This document shows positions 38,034-47,651 of a DNA stretch of 64,000 bases, piece by piece (the first letter of the stretch is position 1; each line of letters opens with the position of its first letter). The stretch comes from Sphingopyxis sp. Its GTDB lineage: Bacteria > Pseudomonadota > Alphaproteobacteria > Sphingomonadales > Sphingomonadaceae. The stretch lies in NCBI RefSeq assembly GCF_025869345.1, contig NZ_JAOZVW010000146.1, forward strand, positions 1-64,000. The letters run 5' to 3'. The notes beneath the pieces were generated by a model. That model was not told where the DNA came from, made no database searches, and worked only from the letters and a program-made list of their open reading frames with translations. The position numbers and the translations under genes were made by a program.

Positions 38034-39409
38034 CAATAATCCCCGTTGGTCAGCGCCGTCACCACATGCGACAGGCCAACGCTGTTCGACCCCTTGACCA
38101 GCACCGCGTCGCCGGGGCGGATCAAGTCCTTCAGCCGCGCGGTCGCGGCCGAGTGGGCGGCCACATGCTCGAATTCGATGCGTCCCTCAAGCGCTTTGGC
38201 GAGCGGCGCCATCTCTTCGCCGACAAGCAGGGCGAACCGCACGCCCGCCGCGACGAGCGGAGCCGCGAGCGCGGCGTGATAGGCTTCGCCGCCCGAACCA
38301 AGTTCCTTCATCGCGCCCAATATCGCCACCTTGCGATCGCCGGATTCGGCCGCGAGCTGTTCGATCGTCGCGGCCATCGAGGCGGGATTGGCGTTATAGC
38401 TTTCGTCGATGACGAGGATCGAGCCGCCGGGCACCTGAGCCCGGTGGCGCGCGCCGCGCCCCGCAAGCCCGCCCATCTCGGCAAAGGCGAGACCCGCGGC
38501 GGGCAGATCGCCGCCGACCTGCTTGACCGCCGCCAGCACCGCGAGTGCATTCGACACCCAATGCGCGCCCGCCTGCGCGATGGTGAAGCAGAGCAGCGCA
38601 TCCTGCACCTGCGCGGTGACGAGCGATCCGCCCTGCCCGTCGGGCAGCCAGTCGACCGCGCGGACGTCGGCGCCCTCGCCCAGCCCGAAGCTGACGACAT
38701 GCGCGGCATGGCGCTCCGCCTTGGCGCGGAGCCGCGCATAATGCGGGCTGTCGAACGGCAGGATCGCGGTGCCGCCGGGTTCCAGCCCCTCGAAAATCTC
38801 GCCTTTCGCGTCGGCGATCGCTTCCTCGCTGCCGAAATACTCCATATGCGCGGGCGCGATGGTGGTGACGATCGCGACGTGCGGGCGCACCATGCGGGTC
38901 AGCGCGGCAAGCTCGCCCGCGTGATTCATCCCCATTTCGAACACGCCGAAGTCGGCGGTCGAGGGCATCCGCGCGAGGCTCAAGGGCACGCCGACATGGT
39001 TGTTGTAGCTCTTGACCGAGCGATGCGCCTTGCCGGGGCGGAAGCGATCGAGCGCCGCGAACAGCGCCTCCTTCGTCCCGGTCTTGCCCGCCGATCCGGT
39101 GACACCGATGATCCACCCGTGACTGCGTGCACGCGATGTGGTGCCGAGCGCGTTCAGCGCCTGGACGCTGTCGGTCACGCGGACGTGCGGGAAATCGATT
39201 TCGGTTTCGCAGACGATTCCCGCCGCGCCCGCGGCGATCGCCTTGTCGATATAGTTGTGGCCGTCGGTCGCCTCGCCCTTCATCGCGATGAACAGGTCGC
39301 CCTTCGTCACTTCGCGCGAATCGAAGGCGACACCCTGCACCGTGAAGTCGGCGCTGGCGGTGCCTCCCGTAGCAGCCGCGACGGCGCGCGCGGTCCACAG
39401 CGGGTTCAT
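38033..39409 (-). CDS. murF: UDP-MurNAc-tripeptide--D-alanyl-D-alanine ligase
   Basis: A 458-residue Mur ligase that adds the D-Ala-D-Ala made by Ddl. P-loop [12 protein letters not shown] and the [12 protein letters not shown] segment are typical. The stop overlaps mraY and the start overlaps murE by four bases. Confidence 0.97.
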   Translation of the reverse strand: MNPLWTARAVAAATGGTASADFTVQGVAFDSREVTKGDLFIAMKGEATDGHNYIDKAIAAGAAGIVCETEIDFPHVRVTDSVQALNALGTTSRARSHGWIIGVTGSAGKTGTKEALFAALDRFRPGKAHRSVKSYNNHVGVPLSLARMPSTADFGVFEMGMNHAGELAALTRMVRPHVAIVTTIAPAHMEYFGSEEAIADAKGEIFEGLEPGGTAILPFDSPHYARLRAKAERHAAHVVSFGLGEGADVRAVDWLPDGQGGSLVTAQVQDALLCFTIAQAGAHWVSNALAVLAAVKQVGGDLPAAGLAFAEMGGLAGRGARHRAQVPGGSILVIDESYNANPASMAATIEQLAAESGDRKVAILGAMKELGSGGEAYHAALAAPLVAAGVRFALLVGEEMAPLAKALEGRIEFEHVAAHSAATARLKDLIRPGDAVLVKGSNSVGLSHVVTALTNGDY

Positions 39410-40848
39410 GCCGCCGCCTCGCGCGCGACCGCGACATCGTCGAAGGGAAGGACGCGCATCGCATCGCCGCGCCCGACGATCTGGCCCTGCTCGTGGCCCT
39501 TGCCCGCGATGCAGACGATGTCGTCGGCGCGCGCCTCGGCAATCGCGGCGGCGATGGCGGCGCGGCGGTCGCCGATGATCTGCGCATCGGGCGCGCCCTC
39601 GGCGATGGCGGCGCGGATCGCGGCGGGGTCCTCGCCGCGCGGATTGTCGTCGGTGATGATCAGGACATCGGCCTTGGCGGCGGCGACCCGCCCCATTTCG
39701 GCGCGCTTCGCCTGATCGCGGTCGCCGCCCGCGCCGAAGACGAGGATCAGGCGGCCCGCGGCGTGCGGGCGCAGCGCGTCGAGCGCCGCCTCGATCGCAT
39801 CGGGGGTATGTGCATAATCGACATAGACGGGCGTGCCCGCCCTGGTGATCGCCGCGCGTTCGAGGCGCCCGCGCACCGGCTGGAGCCGCGCGAGATTGGC
39901 GAGCGTCTGCTGCACGTCGCCGCCGGTCGCGATGACCAGCCCCGCCGCGACGAGCGCATTGGCGACCTGATAGGCGCCGATCAGCGGCAGCGTGACCTTC
40001 TGCGCCAGCGCGCCCGCCTGGATCAGCAGCGACTGGCCGAGCTGGGTCGGCTCGCGCGAGACGAGGCGCAGGGCGCTGCCTTCGCGCCCCACCGTCATGA
40101 TGCGCAGGCCGCGCTGCTCGGCCTCATATTCGGCGGCAGGCGACCCGAAGGCATCGTCGGCCCAGATCACCGCCGTGCCATCGGCATCGACCACCTCGCG
40201 GAACAGACGCATCTTGGCGGCCAGATAGCTGTGCATATCGCCATGATAGTCGAGATGGTCGTGGCTCAAATTGGTGAACGCCGCCGCCTTCACCCGCAAC
40301 CCCTCGGTGCGATACTGGTCGAGACCGTGGCTCGACGCCTCGAACGCCGCGTGGGTCACGCCTTCGGCGGCGAGGCCCGCCATGTTCGAGAGGAAAGTGA
40401 CGATGTCGGGCGTCGTCAGCCCGGTCGAGGCGCTATCGTTCGACGTCGTGATGCCCAGCGTGCCGATCGACGCGGCATGAAAGCCCGCCATCCGCCAGAG
40501 CTGGCGCGTCATCTCGACCGTCGAGGTCTTGCCGTTGGTGCCGGTCACCGCGACGCAGGTCGCGGGAAAGCGATGAAAGAAGCGCGCGGCGATATGCGCG
40601 AAGGCGCGGCGCGGGTTGGCGTCGGCGATATGGACCGCGCTCTCGACCTTCGCCTCCGGCCGCGCGACGACGGCGATCGCCCCGGCCTCCACGGCTGCGG
40701 GGATGAAATCCTCGCCGTTGAACCTTTCGCCGGCGAAGGCGCCGAAGATCGTGCCCGGGGCGACCTTGCGATGGTCGATCGCGAGCCCGGTCACCACCGG
40801 GTCCGCCCCTGCCAGACCATGATCGTCGAGCAGCGCGGACAGGCGCAT
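39406..40848 (-). CDS. murE: UDP-MurNAc-L-Ala-D-Glu--meso-diaminopimelate ligase
   Basis: A 480-residue Mur ligase. P-loop GTNGKTSTVEM is present, and the C-terminal DNPRGEDP motif is the mark of meso-diaminopimelate rather than lysine addition. So the wall is of the mDAP type. ATG 40848 shares one base with the ftsI stop; a much longer in-frame ORF covers the ftsI gene and is rejected. Confidence 0.97.
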   Translation of the reverse strand: MRLSALLDDHGLAGADPVVTGLAIDHRKVAPGTIFGAFAGERFNGEDFIPAAVEAGAIAVVARPEAKVESAVHIADANPRRAFAHIAARFFHRFPATCVAVTGTNGKTSTVEMTRQLWRMAGFHAASIGTLGITTSNDSASTGLTTPDIVTFLSNMAGLAAEGVTHAAFEASSHGLDQYRTEGLRVKAAAFTNLSHDHLDYHGDMHSYLAAKMRLFREVVDADGTAVIWADDAFGSPAAEYEAEQRGLRIMTVGREGSALRLVSREPTQLGQSLLIQAGALAQKVTLPLIGAYQVANALVAAGLVIATGGDVQQTLANLARLQPVRGRLERAAITRAGTPVYVDYAHTPDAIEAALDALRPHAAGRLILVFGAGGDRDQAKRAEMGRVAAAKADVLIITDDNPRGEDPAAIRAAIAEGAPDAQIIGDRRAAIAAAIAEARADDIVCIAGKGHEQGQIVGRGDAMRVLPFDDVAVAREAAA

Positions 40849-42542
40849 TATTCGCTTTCCCCGTTCTTCCAGAGCAGCGGGGTCAGTTCGGACACGTCGA
40901 CGTCGCGGCTTTCGTCGGGGAAGACGCCCAGCATCGGCCCGGCGCGCATCACCACCTTCTTGACCACCGGCGCGACGGTATAGCCCGCGGTGCGCTGGCC
41001 CGAGCTGAAGGCATTGCCTTTCGGCTCGTCGATCATCGCGATGACGACGTAGCGAGGATTGTCCATCGGGAAAACGGCGGCGAAGGTCGAGACGAGCGAG
41101 TGACGGCGATAGCCGCCCGCGCCCGGCTTTTCGGCGCTGCCCGTCTTGCCGCCGACGCGAAAGCCCGGCGCGTCGGCCTGGCGGCCGGTGCCGTCCGAGA
41201 CGATCAGGCGAAGGAGCTGGCGCATCCGCGCGCTGGTCGACGCCTTGAAGACGCGATGCCCCTGCGGCGGCGCCTTGTCGCCGAGCTTCACAATCGTCGC
41301 GGGGCGCCAGATACCGCCGTTGACGAGCGCAGCATAGGCATTTGCGAGATGCAGCGGAGTCACCGCGATGCCGTGGCCATAGCTGGTCGTCATCGTCGAC
41401 AGCCGGCCCCATTCCCTGGGCCACAGCGGAAAGGCGCGTTCCTTGAGTTCGATGGCCGGACGCTTGTTGAATTCGATGCTGCGGAACATCGCCTCCATCT
41501 TTTCCTTGCCGAGCTGGTCGGCGATCTGCGCCGTCACGATGTTCGAGCTGTGGATCAGCGTCTCGGGCACGTTGAGCCAGCGTCCCATCATGTGCGAATC
41601 GCGAATATGGAACCCCGCGATCGCGAGCGGCTTGGTCGCGTCATAGCGTTTCGCCATGCTGGTCACGACGCCATCGTCGATCGCGGCGCCGATCGACAAT
41701 GGCTTGATGACCGATCCCAGCTCGTAGAGATTATAGGTCACCGCGTTGCGGCGCGCGGCCATGTCGCCGGCGATCAGCTTGTTCGGATTATAAGTGGGCA
41801 GCGAGGTCATCGCCAGCACCTCGCCGGTGTGGACGTCGAGGATGATGCCCGCGCCGCCGATCGCCTCCAAATTGGTCACCGCATTGCCGAGCTCGCTTTC
41901 GAGCACGCCCTGGACGCGCGAGTCGATCGACAGGGTGAGTGGTTCGCCGCGCGTCGCCTTGTCGGTGAGCTGCTTGTCGAACGCGCCTTCGACGCCGGTG
42001 ACGCCATGCCCCTCGGCGTCGGTGAAGCCCAGCACCTGCGCCGCAAGGCTGAGCTGCGGATAAAGCCGCTCCTTCTCACGCGGGAAATCGAACCCGACAT
42101 CGCCGATCGCGTTCACCGCCGCGACCTGATCGGGCAACGCGCGGCGGCGGATATAGGTCGGGCGCGGACCGCTGAGCTTCGCCAGAAATTCCTCGCGCGG
42201 GGTGTCGGGGAAGATCTTGACCAGCTCGTCGGCCAGATATTGCCGGTTGTTGAGCAGCTTCGACGGCACGACGCGGATCGAATAGCCGTCGATCGTCCGC
42301 GCCAGCGGCACGCCGTTGCGGTCGACGATGTCGGCGCGCGCAGGAATGAAGGCGGTCGCGCCATTGCCGTGCCCCGACGAGGTGTCGAACAGCGCGAAAA
42401 ACAGCAGACGCATCGAAATCAGGAAAAAGGCCGCCATGAACAACAGCATGAGCATCATCAGCCGCTGCTGCGCGGTCAGCAATATCTGCTGCCGCACCCC
42501 AGCGGTGCGCACCCGGGCCGGACGGACGACCAGCGTGTTCAT
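40848..42542 (-). CDS. ftsI: Peptidoglycan transpeptidase FtsI (PBP3)
   Basis: A 564-residue class B penicillin-binding protein. One N-terminal helix anchors it (about 26-47), followed by the pedestal domain (with NGVPLARTIDGYSIR). The transpeptidase motifs are SVIK (active Ser), SSN, and KTG in GGKTGSAEKPG. It crosslinks septal peptidoglycan with FtsW. It overlaps the ftsL-position gene upstream by four bases. Confidence 0.97.
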   Translation of the reverse strand: MNTLVVRPARVRTAGVRQQILLTAQQRLMMLMLLFMAAFFLISMRLLFFALFDTSSGHGNGATAFIPARADIVDRNGVPLARTIDGYSIRVVPSKLLNNRQYLADELVKIFPDTPREEFLAKLSGPRPTYIRRRALPDQVAAVNAIGDVGFDFPREKERLYPQLSLAAQVLGFTDAEGHGVTGVEGAFDKQLTDKATRGEPLTLSIDSRVQGVLESELGNAVTNLEAIGGAGIILDVHTGEVLAMTSLPTYNPNKLIAGDMAARRNAVTYNLYELGSVIKPLSIGAAIDDGVVTSMAKRYDATKPLAIAGFHIRDSHMMGRWLNVPETLIHSSNIVTAQIADQLGKEKMEAMFRSIEFNKRPAIELKERAFPLWPREWGRLSTMTTSYGHGIAVTPLHLANAYAALVNGGIWRPATIVKLGDKAPPQGHRVFKASTSARMRQLLRLIVSDGTGRQADAPGFRVGGKTGSAEKPGAGGYRRHSLVSTFAAVFPMDNPRYVVIAMIDEPKGNAFSSGQRTAGYTVAPVVKKVVMRAGPMLGVFPDESRDVDVSELTPLLWKNGESE

Positions 42543-43132
42543 GGCGCGGTGCGGCCCTCCTTCGCCTCGCGCGCCGCGGCGCGCTTGAGGTCGGCCAGCG
42601 TCGATTCGGCGAGGAGCTGATCCTCGATCATCTTGAGCTGCTCGCGGCGGCGGGTCGGCGCCATGCGCGGCGGCGAATCGCTCTGCACGCCGGTTTCGGC
42701 CTGCGCGAGAACGACGGGCTTCTCAGCGGCGGGCTTCGCCGCCGGCTTTTCGGTCGCCGCCGTCGCGGGGGCGCCGACCGGACTCACCATCGCCATCAGC
42801 ACCGGCGCGACCTCGTTGGCGCCGCGCGCCCGCGGCAGGCCGTCGAGCGAGGCGAGCTGGCGCTCGCTCTCCAGATATTGCGAGGCCGACGGCGCCGAAT
42901 AGCCGAAGCTGTCGGCGTTCCACTGTTCGAGCTGGCGCATCGAGGCGCGCACCGCGAGCTCGGATTCGAGATAGCGGATATTCGCCTGCGTCCGGTCGAT
43001 CTGGCGCTCGATCCGCGTCAGTTCGCTGCGCGTCGCCGCAACCTTGAGCGAGACCGGATAAAGCGCCATCGCGAAGAGGAGCACGAGCAGGACCAGGCCG
43101 ATTCCCTGGAGCTTGCGGGCCGCCATCAGCAT
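42539..43132 (-). CDS. ftsL: FtsL-position cell division protein
   Basis: A 197-residue bitopic protein between rsmH and ftsI, the place of ftsL. One membrane helix (about 12-30) is followed by a short coiled-coil-like region (about 32-72) and an Ala/Pro-rich, poorly conserved tail longer than usual FtsL (about 120). FtsL sequences diverge greatly, so the assignment rests on position and topology. The start at 43132 has AAGGAG upstream; the ATG at 43126 is an alternative. Confidence 0.8.
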   Translation of the reverse strand: MLMAARKLQGIGLVLLVLLFAMALYPVSLKVAATRSELTRIERQIDRTQANIRYLESELAVRASMRQLEQWNADSFGYSAPSASQYLESERQLASLDGLPRARGANEVAPVLMAMVSPVGAPATAATEKPAAKPAAEKPVVLAQAETGVQSDSPPRMAPTRRREQLKMIEDQLLAESTLADLKRAAAREAKEGRTAP

Positions 43133-44118
43133 GACATGGACTCCTTCATAGTCGATTGGCCGGGCCAGGCCGGGGCCGCGGTGCGCACCGCGCTGCGCAG
43201 CGTCGCCGAACGCGCGCGCGGATTGCGCGCCTCTTCCGCCTTCGACGGGCGCACCTTGCGCGCGGGCGGATCGAAAGTTGCGGCCCGCGCCGGAGGTTGG
43301 AGCGCGGGCCGGTGGCGCGAACCGCCGGCGTCGCCGCCGCTGCGTTCGCGCAGGAAATTCTTGACGATACGGTCTTCGCTGCTGTGGAAGCTGACCACCG
43401 CGAGGCGGCCGCCGGGGCGCAGCACGCGCTCGGCGGCGGCGAGGCCCTGCACCAGTTCGTCAAGCTCGCCGTTGATGTGGATGCGGATCGCCTGAAAACT
43501 CTTGGTCGCCGGGTCCTTGGGCGCGCCGGGCGGATGACGGAGCGCCTTGCGGATCACCGTCGCCAGTTCGCCGGTGCGCGCCAGCGGCCGCGCGGCGACG
43601 ATCGCCCGCGCGACGCGGCGCGACTGGCGCTCGTCGCCATAATGATAGAGGACGTCGGCGATCTCCTCCTCATCGGCGCGGTTGAGCCACTCGGCGGCGC
43701 TTTCGCCTTCCTGCGCCATGCGCATGTCGAGCGGGCCGTCCTTCTGGAAGGAGAAACCGCGCGCGTCGCGGTCGAGCTGCATCGACGAGACGCCGATATC
43801 GAAGGTGATGCCGTCGACCGCCTCGATCCCGCGCTCGGCGAGCAGCCGGTCGATCTCGCCGAAGCGGCCGTGGATCAGCGTCAGCCGGCCACCCGCCTCG
43901 GCGACCAGCGCCTGCCCTTCGGCGATCGCGTCGGGGTCGCGGTCGCAGGCAATCACGTCGGCGCCCGCCGACAGCATCGCGCGCGTATAGCCGCCGGCGC
44001 CGAAAGTCGCATCGACATGACGCTCGCCGGGGGCGATGGCGAGAGCGGCGATGACTTCTTCGCGGAGAACCGGATCGTGGCGGGGGTCCCGGGGAAGGTC
44101 GGCGGGAAGCTCGGTCAC
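43126..44118 (-). CDS. rsmH: 16S rRNA (cytosine-1402-N4)-methyltransferase
   Basis: A 330-residue RsmH (MraW) that methylates C1402 of 16S rRNA. It has the N-terminal [16 protein letters not shown] motif [14 protein letters not shown], and [15 protein letters not shown] near the C terminus. The GTG start overlaps the mraZ stop (GTGA). Confidence 0.96.
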   Translation of the reverse strand: MTELPADLPRDPRHDPVLREEVIAALAIAPGERHVDATFGAGGYTRAMLSAGADVIACDRDPDAIAEGQALVAEAGGRLTLIHGRFGEIDRLLAERGIEAVDGITFDIGVSSMQLDRDARGFSFQKDGPLDMRMAQEGESAAEWLNRADEEEIADVLYHYGDERQSRRVARAIVAARPLARTGELATVIRKALRHPPGAPKDPATKSFQAIRIHINGELDELVQGLAAAERVLRPGGRLAVVSFHSSEDRIVKNFLRERSGGDAGGSRHRPALQPPARAATFDPPARKVRPSKAEEARNPRARSATLRSAVRTAAPAWPGQSTMKESMSC

Positions 44119-44615
44119 TTTCGCGCCTTCCCCTTGGTCTCTTCCCAGGCCCCGGCCAGTCGCCGCAGCACCGGGTCGGCCTCGGCGCATTCGGCGAGGC
44201 TCGGCAGCCACCATATCTCGAAGCGGCGGCCCGACCCGACGAAGGCGGTCGCCCCCGCCTCCCCCACGCGGTCGCGCGCGGTGAAATTGGGCAGGAAGCG
44301 CCCGCTGTCGTCGAGCGTATAGGCCTCGGTATAGCTGAAGCGCTTCTTGAACGCCTCGTCCTCGTCGAAATCGAGGTTGCGGGTCAGCGCGGTGTCGCGG
44401 TCGCGCTCGATCTCGTCCGACAGGCGATCGTATTGATCCTGCCCATAGGCGACGAGGCACGGCAGCTTTTCGTGGAAGCCGACCCAAAGCACGCGCTGGC
44501 CGTCCGCATTGAGGGGCACATTGTTGCGGAACTGCGAGGGGACGGCGATGCGTCCCTTGCCATCGATCGCGGCAAAGTTGGTGCCCGAGTAACGGCCGGG
44601 CGTCACAACTGCCAT
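44115..44615 (-). CDS. mraZ: Transcriptional regulator MraZ
   Basis: A 166-residue protein with two AbrB-like halves. The N-terminal [15 protein letters not shown] and C-terminal [12 protein letters not shown] repeats are the DNA-binding motifs. MraZ in other bacteria forms a ring and represses the dcw operon by binding repeats upstream of its own gene. Such repeats are visible at 44739-44803. It is the first gene of the dcw cluster; ATG 44615 is chosen because the longer start lacks family residues. Confidence 0.94.
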   Translation of the reverse strand: MAVVTPGRYSGTNFAAIDGKGRIAVPSQFRNNVPLNADGQRVLWVGFHEKLPCLVAYGQDQYDRLSDEIERDRDTALTRNLDFDEDEAFKKRFSYTEAYTLDDSGRFLPNFTARDRVGEAGATAFVGSGRRFEIWWLPSLAECAEADPVLRRLAGAWEETKGKARK

Positions 44616-44664
44616 CGCTGAAGCCCCCTGTCTCGCGCCACCGGGCAATATTTCCCTGCGCCCG

Positions 44665-44734
44665 GAATCGACAGATTCGGGCCGAAAGACTCAGGCGGAG
44701 ATTGCCCCTCTCCGATTCCTGCCTATCAAGACTC
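44665..44734. promoter_or_regulatory. Cluster of five GANTC sites in the mraZ promoter region
   Basis: GAATC 44665-44669, GATTC 44674-44678, GACTC 44688-44692, GATTC 44714-44718 and GACTC 44730-44734 lie 50-120 bases upstream of the mraZ ATG. GANTC is the CcrM methylation and GcrA recognition motif in alphaproteobacteria. Such a dense cluster suggests cell-cycle-linked control of dcw, but the link is inferred. Confidence 0.65.
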
Positions 44735-44738
44735 CATC

Positions 44739-44803
44739 GGGGTGGAAAGGGGTATTTTAGGGTGAGATAGGGATATTACGCCCCAAATAGGTGATTTCGG
44801 GGT
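44739..44803. promoter_or_regulatory. Probable MraZ operator (10-bp-spaced repeats)
   Basis: On the plus strand GGGGT (44739-44743), GGGGT (44749-44753), AGGGT (44759-44763) and AGGGA (44769-44773) repeat every 10 bases exactly, and a fifth GGGGT (44799-44803) is in the same register. E. coli MraZ binds TGGGN repeats with 5-base spacers, the same geometry. It lies next to the GANTC cluster, upstream of mraZ. Confidence 0.65.
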
Positions 44804-44911
44804 GAAATGAGTGCGAAAACGGGTCCGGACGCCGCAATGCGGAGCCCGAAGCTTGGGAATGAGAGGAGAATCGGTCGCGGGAGCGGCCGCGAAGCCTTTG
44901 CTTTCGCCCGC

Positions 44912-46138
44912 CTATTCGCCCGCCTGTTCGATGGCGCGAATCCATATGGGGCGAAGGATCGCCCGCGGCGCGGCCGGCCAGAGGCGCGCGGCGAGCCATT
45001 CCATCGTGTCGGCCCGCCGCAAATGCGCCGCCCAGCCGGGCGCCGGCTGCCATAGCGGCGCAAAGAGCAGGTCGGCGTCGCCGATCAGCCACGCCTCGCC
45101 GCCGCCGATACGGCAATGGACGATGCGGCCGCCGGCATGGGCCCGGCAGGCGGCGGGAAACCGCTCGAAGCGCCCGGCGCTGAACAGGCGCAGCCGCGCG
45201 CCCTCGACATCGGCCGCCAGCGGCCTCCCCTCGCCCGTCGGCGCGGCGCCGAGCGTCACGCCCCAATGATCGAGCAGCGGGGTCAGCAGGCTGGTGACCG
45301 GCGGATTGCGCGGATCGCCGAGCGGATGACGCGCCGGCCAGCCCGACAGCGCATCGGCAAGGATGACGGCACGCCCGCCCCCGCGCACGAAAGCATCGAC
45401 GGCCACCAGCTCGCGCGGCGCGAGCGCGCGCGGATGCGCCAGAAACAGCGTGCCGCCCGGCGCGGGCGGATGGTCGATCAGGCTGTCGATCAGGCGCACC
45501 GGCCCCGCCGCCTCGATCCGCCGCAAAGCCGGGTCGTCGTTTGCGCCCTCGGCAATCATCGCCGCCATGCCGCCGTCCGCCGACCAGCGCAGCGGCAGGC
45601 CGGTGAGCATGGTGACGGGCGCGCCCGCGGCGGGCGGGGTGCGATAGAGGGTTGCGAGCAGCAGGTGCGACCCGCCAAACCACGCGCCGATCAGCAGCAG
45701 CGCGGCGATGCCCCGCATCGCCCTGCCCGCGCGCCACCGCGCGAGACGAGTGGCGAGCCATGCGGCCAGCGCCGCTCCGACGCCAACCAGCGCCAGCTGT
45801 GCCCAAGGCATTTGCCCCGCGAGCATCAGCGCAAGGATTGCCTGCGCCAGCAGGAGCAGGATCATGGTATGGAAAAAGCCGTGCTCCCCCGCGAAGGTGG
45901 GGGCCCATCTCCGGCCGGTGCTATTTGGAACCGGCGGATGATGGGTCCCCGCCTTCGCGGGGACACGGTGGTTCTGGACCAGCGCCAGCGGCACCCACAC
46001 CAGCGCCAGCCACGGCAGCGCCAGCGCCGGATCGATCCGCCCGAGCGCCGCCTGCCCGCCCGTGAACCATGCCAGCGCAAGCAACGCCGACACCGCAACG
46101 GCGGCGTCCAGCACGGCCGGGCGGCGGCGCGCAGTCAC
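44912..46138 (-). CDS. GldG-like membrane protein with in-frame repeat insertion
   Basis: A 408-residue protein with several N-terminal membrane helices (about 10-27, 36-54, 90-110, 113-130 and 137-157) and a large soluble part. The soluble part resembles the GldG/ABC-type uncharacterised domain (FLAHPRALAPRELVAVDAFV, GGRAVILADALSG). Its role is unknown. Residues 58-86 are encoded by a palindromic intergenic-type repeat read in frame. GTG 46138 overlaps the stop of the small protein upstream. It is the third gene of a cysK-led run. Confidence 0.65.
   Translation of the reverse strand: MTARRRPAVLDAAVAVSALLALAWFTGGQAALGRIDPALALPWLALVWVPLALVQNHRVPAKAGTHHPPVPNSTGRRWAPTFAGEHGFFHTMILLLLAQAILALMLAGQMPWAQLALVGVGAALAAWLATRLARWRAGRAMRGIAALLLIGAWFGGSHLLLATLYRTPPAAGAPVTMLTGLPLRWSADGGMAAMIAEGANDDPALRRIEAAGPVRLIDSLIDHPPAPGGTLFLAHPRALAPRELVAVDAFVRGGGRAVILADALSGWPARHPLGDPRNPPVTSLLTPLLDHWGVTLGAAPTGEGRPLAADVEGARLRLFSAGRFERFPAACRAHAGGRIVHCRIGGGEAWLIGDADLLFAPLWQPAPGWAAHLRRADTMEWLAARLWPAAPRAILRPIWIRAIEQAGE
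45881..45966. repeat. Palindromic repeat inside a coding sequence
   Basis: Arms 45881-45909 and 45940-45966 are inverted (CCCCGCGAAGG/CCTTCGCGGGG core) around a 30-base centre. Similar repeats otherwise lie between genes. Here it is translated into residues 58-86 of the GldG-like protein with no stop or frame break. Confidence 0.85.
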
Positions 46139-46488
46139 TGTTTCGATTGGCGGGCCCGCGCGAGCGCTGGATCGGGTTCGAGATCGGGAACCGCCGGAAC
46201 CGGCTGCGGCGCCTTCACGCCGCCGACTTCATTCTGGTCCTTCGACACCGGCTGCACGCCCAGCTCCTCGAGCGGCGCGCTGCCGGCCTTCGCGGCATCG
46301 AGCGGCGCCATCTGCGCCGTCCCGGGGGCCTCCTGCGCCGCATTCTGGCGCGCGCGATCGCCGATGAGCCCCGCCATGCCGACGAGCAGCAGCACGGTGA
46401 GCAAGCCGGCAATCCCGATCTGAAGCCGGCGCATCGAATCGTTCACCGGCGCGGGCGGAGTCGACGCGGAGGGGCCGCCGGCCGTCAT
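46135..46488 (-). CDS. Small single-span membrane protein
   Basis: A 117-residue protein with one hydrophobic helix (about 25-46), a Pro/Ser-rich cytoplasmic start and an acidic, Pro-rich remainder. No family was recognised. The ATG at 46488 overlaps the cysK stop (ATGA) and the stop overlaps the GldG-like GTG start, so the three genes are probably co-translated. Function unknown. Confidence 0.65.
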   Translation of the reverse strand: MTAGGPSASTPPAPVNDSMRRLQIGIAGLLTVLLLVGMAGLIGDRARQNAAQEAPGTAQMAPLDAAKAGSAPLEELGVQPVSKDQNEVGGVKAPQPVPAVPDLEPDPALARARQSKQ

Positions 46489-47456
46489 GCCGCCAGCCCC
46501 TTGCTGGCGAGCCATTCGGGATTGTAGAGCGTCGACAGATAGCGAAAGCCGCTGTCGCAAAGGATTGTCGCGATCCGCTTGCCCGGCCCCAGTTGCCGCG
46601 CCAGCGCCATCGCACCCGCGACGTTGATCCCCGACGACAGGCCGAGGCAAAGCCCCTCCTCGTCGAGCAACTGGCGCACGACCTTCAGCCCCTCTTCGTC
46701 GGAGATGCGGAACTGGGTGTCGATCGGCGCCCCTTCCAGATTGGCGGTGATGCGGTTCTGCCCGATGCCTTCCGCGACGCTCGACCCTTCGGGCTTCAAC
46801 TCGCCGCATTGATAATAATTATAAAGCCCCGCGCCGTGCGGGTCGGTGAGCGCGATCGTGATGTCGGCGTCCTTTGCCTTGAGGCCCAGTCCCGTCCCGG
46901 CGATCGTCCCGCCGGTGCCCGCGGCGCAGGTGAAGCCGTCGATGCGGCCGTCCATCTGCTCCCATATCTCCTCGGCGGTGCCGAAGATATGCGCCTTGCG
47001 GTTGGCGATATTGTCGAACTGGTTCGCCCAGATCGCATTGTCGGTTTCCTCGGCGATGCGGCGCGAGGTGTGGACGAAATGGCCAGGGTTGGCGAAGGGC
47101 GCGGGTGGCACGAGCACCAGCTCGGCACCGAGCGCGCGGATCGTCGCCATCTTCTCGGCGCTCTGATTGTCGGGCATGACGATGATCGTCTTGTAGCCGA
47201 GCGCATTGCCGACGAGCGCCAGCCCGATGCCGGTATTGCCCGCCGTCCCCTCGACGATCGTGCCGCCGGGGCGCAGGCTGCCGTTCGCTTCGGCATCGCG
47301 GACGATATAGAGCGCGGCGCGGTCCTTCACCGATCCGCCGGGGTTCGCATATTCGCACTTGCCCCAGATTTCGCATCCCGTCGCTTTGCTGGGGCCTTCG
47401 AGCAGGACGAGCGGGGTGTTGCCGATCAGGTCCAGGCTGGTTTTGGCAATAGTCAT
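46485..47456 (-). CDS. cysK: Cysteine synthase A
   Basis: A 323-residue PLP enzyme making cysteine from O-acetylserine and sulfide. The PLP lysine is Lys44 in NPGGSVKDRA. The loop GTAGNTGIGLAL contacts the substrate, and TGGTIAGTG binds phosphate. The family includes CysK, CysM and cystathionine beta-synthase; length and motifs favour CysK. It is divergent from the ZnuD-like receptor. Confidence 0.92.
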   Translation of the reverse strand: MTIAKTSLDLIGNTPLVLLEGPSKATGCEIWGKCEYANPGGSVKDRAALYIVRDAEANGSLRPGGTIVEGTAGNTGIGLALVGNALGYKTIIVMPDNQSAEKMATIRALGAELVLVPPAPFANPGHFVHTSRRIAEETDNAIWANQFDNIANRKAHIFGTAEEIWEQMDGRIDGFTCAAGTGGTIAGTGLGLKAKDADITIALTDPHGAGLYNYYQCGELKPEGSSVAEGIGQNRITANLEGAPIDTQFRISDEEGLKVVRQLLDEEGLCLGLSSGINVAGAMALARQLGPGKRIATILCDSGFRYLSTLYNPEWLASKGLAA

Positions 47457-47590
47457 GTCCCTGATCTAGGACCGCCGCCCCAGCGCCGCAAGACAGCTTC
47501 GCTTGCTCCATGGACAGGCCCGCTTTGTCGACCAACGGGGCACGAGCACCGACGAACGGCAGCCATCGCCGCTGCGCTGCCCTTGTCATT

Positions 47591-47608
47591 GTAACAGTAT
47601 ATCATTAC
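47591..47608. promoter_or_regulatory. Possible Zur-like operator
   Basis: GTAACAGTATATCATTAC has matching GTAA/TTAC ends and an AT-rich centre, resembling Zur boxes. It lies 43 bases upstream of a ZnuD-like receptor ATG, in an otherwise GC-rich region. The inner positions are not symmetrical, so it is only a candidate. Confidence 0.35.
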
Positions 47609-47651
47609 TGGCAGCGGCGACTTACTGTCCCGAACAACAGGAATCCCCTTC

